Origin: Chondrosia reniformis
Lineage: Eukaryota > Porifera > Demospongiae > Chondrillida > Chondrillidae
Direction: 5' to 3'
DNA: 64,000 nucleotides
NCBI GenBank assembly: GCA_947172415.1
Contig: OX359193.1
Location: 248,001-312,000 of the forward strand
Shown here one piece after another: positions 59,001-64,000 of the stretch. Every line of letters begins with the position of its first letter. Within the stretch, counting starts at the first letter, position 1. The position numbers and the translations under genes are program-made. The notes under the pieces were generated by a model. It saw nothing but the letters and a program-made list of their open reading frames with translations, did no database searches and was not told the DNA's origin.

Positions 59001-62000
59001 TTCAGCTTCACATCTTTCCAATTGACAGAGTTACAGCACTAAATGTACATTAGATTCTGCTATACAAATTTAATGTATGGTGAGATATAGGGCAAATATG
59101 AGTGAACATCAAAATTTGCAAAACTCTTTGGATATGCTTTAAGGATAGCTGTGAATGCTGACAGGAAGTTTCAGCTTTACATCTTTCCAATTGACAGAGT
59201 TACAGCACTAAATGTACATTAGATTCTTGTATACAAATTTAATGTATGGTGAGAGATAGGGCAAATATGAGTGAACATCAAAATTTGCAAAACTCTTTGG
59301 ATATGTTTTATGGATGTCTGTGAATGCTGACAGCAAGTTTCAGCTTCACATCTTTCCAATTGACAGAGTTACAGCACTAAATGTACATTAGATTCTGCTA
59401 TACAAATTTAATGTATGGTGAGATATAGGGCAAATATGAGTGAACATCAAAATTTGCAAAACTCTTTGGATATGCTTTAAGGATAGCTGTGAATGCTGAC
59501 AGGAAGTTTCAGCTTCACATCTTTCCAATTGACAGAGTTACAGCACTAAATGTACATTAGATTCTTGTATACAAATTTAATGTATGGTGAGATATAGGGC
59601 AAATATGAGTGAACATCAAAATTTGCAAAACTCTTTGGATATGTTTTATGGATGTCTGTGAATGCTGACACCAAGTTTTAGCTTCACATCTTTCAAATTG
59701 ACAGAGTTACAGCACTAAATGTACATTAGATTCTTGTATACAAATTTAATGTATGGTGAGAGATAGAGCAAATATGAGTGAACATCAAAATTTGCAAAAC
59801 TCTTTGGATATGTTTTATGGATGTCTGTGAATGCTGACAGGAAGTTTCAGTTTCACATCTTTCCAATTGACAGAGTTACAGCACTAAATGTACATTAGAT
59901 TCTGCTATACAAATTTAATGTATGGTGAGAGATAGGGCAAATATGAGTGAACATCAAAATTTGCAAAACTCTTTGGATATGTTTTATGGATGTCTGTGAA
60001 TGCTGACAGCAAGTTTCAGCTTCACATCTTTCCAATTGACAGAGTTACAGCACTAAATGTATATTAGATTCTGCTATACAAATTTAATGTATGGTGAGAG
60101 ATAGGGCAAATATGAGTGAACATCAAAATTTGCAAAACTCTTTGGATATGCTTTAAGGATGTCTGTGAATGCTGACAGGAAGTTTCAGCTTCACATCTTT
60201 CCAATTGACAGAGTTACAGCACTAAATGTACATTAGATTCTTGTATACAAATTTAATGTATGGTGAGAGATAGGGCAAATATGAGTGAACATCAAAATTT
60301 GCAAAACTCTTTGGATATGTTTTATGGATGTCTGTGAATGCTGACAGCAAGTTTCAGCTTCACATCTTTCCAATTGACAGAGTTACAGCACTAAATGTAT
60401 ATTAGATTTTGCTATACAAATTTAATGTATGGTGAGATATAGGGCAAATATGAGTGAACATCAAAATTTGCAAAACTCTTTGGATATGCTTTAAGGATAG
60501 CTGTGAATGCTGACAGGAAGTTTCAGCTTCACATCTTTCCAATTGACAGAGTTACAGCACTAAATGTACATTAGATTCTTGTATACAAATTTAATGTATG
60601 GTGAGAGATAAGGCAAATATGAGTGAACATCAAAATTTGCAAAACTCTTTGGATATGTTTTATGGATGTCTGTGAATGCTGACACCAAGTTTCAGCTTCA
60701 CATCTTTCCAATTGACAGAGTTACAGCACTAAATGTACATTAGATTCTGCTATACAAATTTAATGTATGGTGAGAGATAAGGCAAATATGATAGAACATC
60801 AAAATTTGTAAAAGTCTTTGGATATGCTTTAAGGATGTCTGTGAATGCTGACAAGAAGTTTCAGCTTCACATCTTTCCAATTGACAGAGTTACAGCACTA
60901 AATGTACATTAGATTCTTGTATACAAATTTAATGTATGGTGAGATATAGTGCAAATATGAGTGAACATCAAAATTTGCAAAACTCTTTGGATATGCTTTA
61001 AGGATAGCTGTGAATGCTGACAACAAGTTTCAGCTTCACATCTTTCCAATTGACAGAGTTACAGCACTAAATGTAGATTAGATTCTTGTATACAAATTTA
61101 ATGTATGGTGAGAGATAGGGCAAATATGAGTGAACATCAAAATTTGCAAAACTCTTTGGATATGTTTTATGGATGTCTGTGAGTGCTGACAGCAAGTTTC
61201 AGCTTCACATCTTTCCAATTGACAGAGTTACAGCACTAAATGTACATTAGATTCTGCTATACAAATTTAATGTATGGTGAGATATAGGGCAAATATGAGT
61301 GAACATCAAAATTTGCAAAACTCTTTGGATATGCTTTAAGGATAGCTGTGAATGCTGACAGGAAGTTTCAGCTTTACATCTTTCCAATTGACAGAGTTAC
61401 AGCACTAAATGTACATTAGATTCTTGTATACAAATTTAATGTATGGTGAGAGATAGGGCAAATATGAGTGAACATCAAAATTTGCAAAACTCTTTGGATA
61501 TGTTTTATGGATGTCTGTGAATGCTGACAGCAAGTTTCAGCTTCACATCTTTCCAATTGACAGAGTTACAGCACTAAATGTACATTAGATTCTGCTATAC
61601 AAATTTAATGTATGGTGAGATACGTATAGGGCAAATATGAATGAACATCAAAATTTGTAAAACTCTTTGGATATGCTTTAAGGATGTCTGTGAATGCTGA
61701 CAAGAAGTTTCAGCTTCACATCTTTCCAATTGACAGAGCTACAGCACTAAATGTACATTAGATTCTGCTATACAAATTTAATGTATGGTGAGATATAGGG
61801 CAAATATGAGTGAACATCAAAATTTGCAAAACTCTTTGGATATGTTTTATGGATGTCTGTGAATGCTGACAGCAAGTTTCAGCTTCACATCTTTCCAATT
61901 GACAGAGTTACAGCACTAAATGTATATTAGATTTTGCTATACATAATTAATGTATGGTGAGATATAGGGCAAATATGAGTGAACATCAAAATTTGCAAAA

Positions 62001-64000
62001 CTCTTTGGATATGCTTTAAGGATAGCTGTGAATGCTGACAGGAAGTTTCAGCTTCACATCTTTCCAATTGACAGAGTTACAGCACTAAATGTACATTAGA
62101 TTCTTGTATACAAATTTAATGTATGGTGAGAGATAAGGCAAATATGAGTGAACATCAAAATTTGCAAAACTCTTTGGATATGTTTTATGGATGTCTGTGA
62201 ATGCTGACAGCAAGTTTCAGCTTCACATCTTTCCAATTGACAGAGTTACAGCACTAAATGTACATTAGATTCTTGTATACAAATTTAATGTATGGTGAGA
62301 GATAGGGCAAATATGAGTGAACATCAAAATTTGCAAAACTCTTTGGATATGTTTTATGGATGTCTGTGAATGCTGACAGCAAGTTTCAGCTTCACATCTT
62401 TCCAATTGACAGAGTTACAGCACTAAATGTACATTAGATTCTGCTATACAAATTTAATGTATGGTGAGATATAGGGCAAATATGAATGAACATCAAATTT
62501 GTAAAACTCTTTGGATATGCTTTAAGGATGTCTGTGAATGCTGACAGGAAGTTTCAGCTTCACATCTTTCCAATTGACAGAGCTACAGCACTAAATGTAC
62601 ATTAGATTCTTGTATACAAATTTAATGTATGGTGAGAGATAGGGCAAATATGAGTGAACATCAAAATTTGCAAAACTCTTTGGATATGTTTTATGGATGT
62701 CTGTGAATGCTGACAGCAAGTTTCAGCTTCACATCTTTCCAATTGACAGAGTTACAGCACTAAATGTACATTAGATTTTGCTATACAAATTTAATGTATG
62801 GTGAGATATAGGGCAAATATGAGTGAACATCAAAATTTGCAAAACTCTTTGGATATGCTTTAAGGATAGCTGTGAATGCTGACAGGAAGTTTCAGCCTCA
62901 CATCTTTCCAATTGACAGAGTTACAGCACTAAATGTACATTAGATTCTTGTATACAAATTTAATGTACGTATGGTGAGAGATAAGGCAAATATGAGTGAA
63001 CATCAAAATTTGCAAAACTCTTTGGATATGTTTTATGGATGTCTGTGAATGCTGACACCAAGTTTCAGCTTCACATCTTTCCAATTGACAGAGTTACAGC
63101 ACTAAATGTACATTAGATTCTGCTATACAAATTTAATGTATGGTGAGAGATAAGGCAAATATGATAGAACATCAAATTTGTAAAAGTCTTTGGATATGCT
63201 TTAAGGATGTCTGTGAATGCTGACAAGAAGTTTCAGCTTCACATCTTTCCAATTGACAGAGTTACAGCACTAAATGTACATTAGATTCTTGTATACAAAT
63301 TTAATGTATGGTGAGATACGTATAGTGCAAATATGAGTGAACATCAAAATTTGCAAAACTCTTTGGATATGCTTTAAGGATAGCTGTGAATGCTGACAAC
63401 AAGTTTCAGCTTCACATCTTTCCAATTGACAGAGTTACAGCACTAAATGTAGATTAGATTCTTGTATACAAATTTAATGTACGTATGGTGAGAGATAGGG
63501 CAAATATGAGTGAACATCAAAATTTGCAAAACTCTTTGGATATGTTTTATGGATGTCTGTGAGTGCTGACACCAAGTTTCAGCTTCACATCTTTCCAATT
63601 GACAGAGTTACAGCACTAAATGTACATTAGATTCTGCTATACAAATTTAATGTATGGTGAGATATAGGGCAAATATGAGTGAACATCAAAATTTGCAAAA
63701 CTCTTTGGATATGCTTTAAGGATAGCTGTGAATGCTGACAGGAAGTTTCAGCTTTACATCTTTCCAATTGACAGAGTTACAGCACTAAATGTACATTAGA
63801 TTCTTGTATACAAATTTAATGTATGGTGAGAGATAGGGCAAATATGAGTGAACATCAAAATTTGCAAAACTCTTTGGATATGTTTTATGGATGTCTGTGA
63901 ATGCTGACAGCAAGTTTCAGCTTCACATCTTTCCAATTGACAGAGTTACAGCACTAAATGTACATTAGATTCTGCTATACAAATTTAATGTATGGTGAGA
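56066..64000. repeat. 169-bp satellite DNA with higher-order structure, runs off the window
   Basis: Head-to-tail monomers of 169 bp: the landmark CAGAGTTACAGCAC occurs at 56322, 56491, 56660 and 56829, and so on, about 47 copies. Two monomer types tend to alternate: A with TTGTATAC and ATGTTTTATGGATGTCTG, B with GCTATAC and ATGCTTTAAGGATAGCTG, giving a 338-bp dimer. Rare variants (GCTTTACATC at 59174 and 61371; GTGAGTGCTGAC) recur exactly 2197 bp (13 monomers) apart, and again about 2380 bp later with several 4-bp CGTA insertions. There are no genes, and no long open frame. Confidence 0.97.

Noticed and set aside
56066-64000. CRISPR-like array
   Set aside because: Contiguous 169-bp monomers without unique spacers in a eukaryotic genome: satellite DNA.

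Overview
The window is nuclear DNA of an animal. Nearly every gene is split by short GT-AG introns (many 45-100 bp) and encodes a protein with a recognisable animal orthologue (RAD51C, NAA35, RAD51D, SPRING1, RNFT, SELENOM, ABHD11, 14-3-3, MMAB, NSRP1, CPD, SGSM, HSCB, LRRC9, SPT6). Very tight spacing, short introns, two introns-free long genes and many intronic minisatellites and small foldback elements suggest a compact early-branching metazoan genome. A demosponge is my best guess, but this is inference: no species marker is visible.

Layout. 1-4.7 kb (+): 3' end of RAD51C, the intronless NAA35, then RAD51D with a 10-nt microexon. 4.7-11.4 kb: SPRING1 (-), RNFT (+), selenoprotein M (-) with an in-frame Sec TGA and a SECIS element, and ABHD11 (+), which starts head-to-head with SELENOM. 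11.8-16.7 kb (-): 14-3-3, MMAB, NSRP1. 16.7-19.3 kb: no protein gene; nested 300-bp tandem repeats, then a strong-looking promoter (CRE, E-box, E2F, TATA) followed by about 650 nt with no coding potential but many RNA-like stems. 19.3-25.1 kb (-): a seven-exon WD40 protein and a single-exon two-domain carboxypeptidase D. 25.3-32.4 kb (+): a 21-exon SGSM1/2-type RUN/TBC protein. 32.5-35.5 kb (-): HSCB and an unidentified type I membrane protein. 36.0-52.7 kb (-): LRRC9 (23 exons) and SPT6 (33 exons). 52.9-64.0 kb: satellite DNA, diverged at first and then a homogeneous 169-bp monomer array that runs off the window.

The genes are mostly unrelated housekeeping functions: homologous recombination (RAD51C, RAD51D), N-terminal acetylation, SREBP control, ER redox and E3 ligase proteins, cobalamin and Fe-S metabolism in mitochondria, Rab/Rap signalling, cilia-associated LRRC9 and transcription elongation. 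What is unusual is the architecture: several gene pairs end or begin within 40-190 bp of each other, and two SPT6 introns have minisatellites that have copied their own 3' splice site. Exon boundaries given below were chosen by hand from splice consensus, phase continuity and family similarity recalled from memory; for every complete multi-exon model the summed exons are divisible by three.
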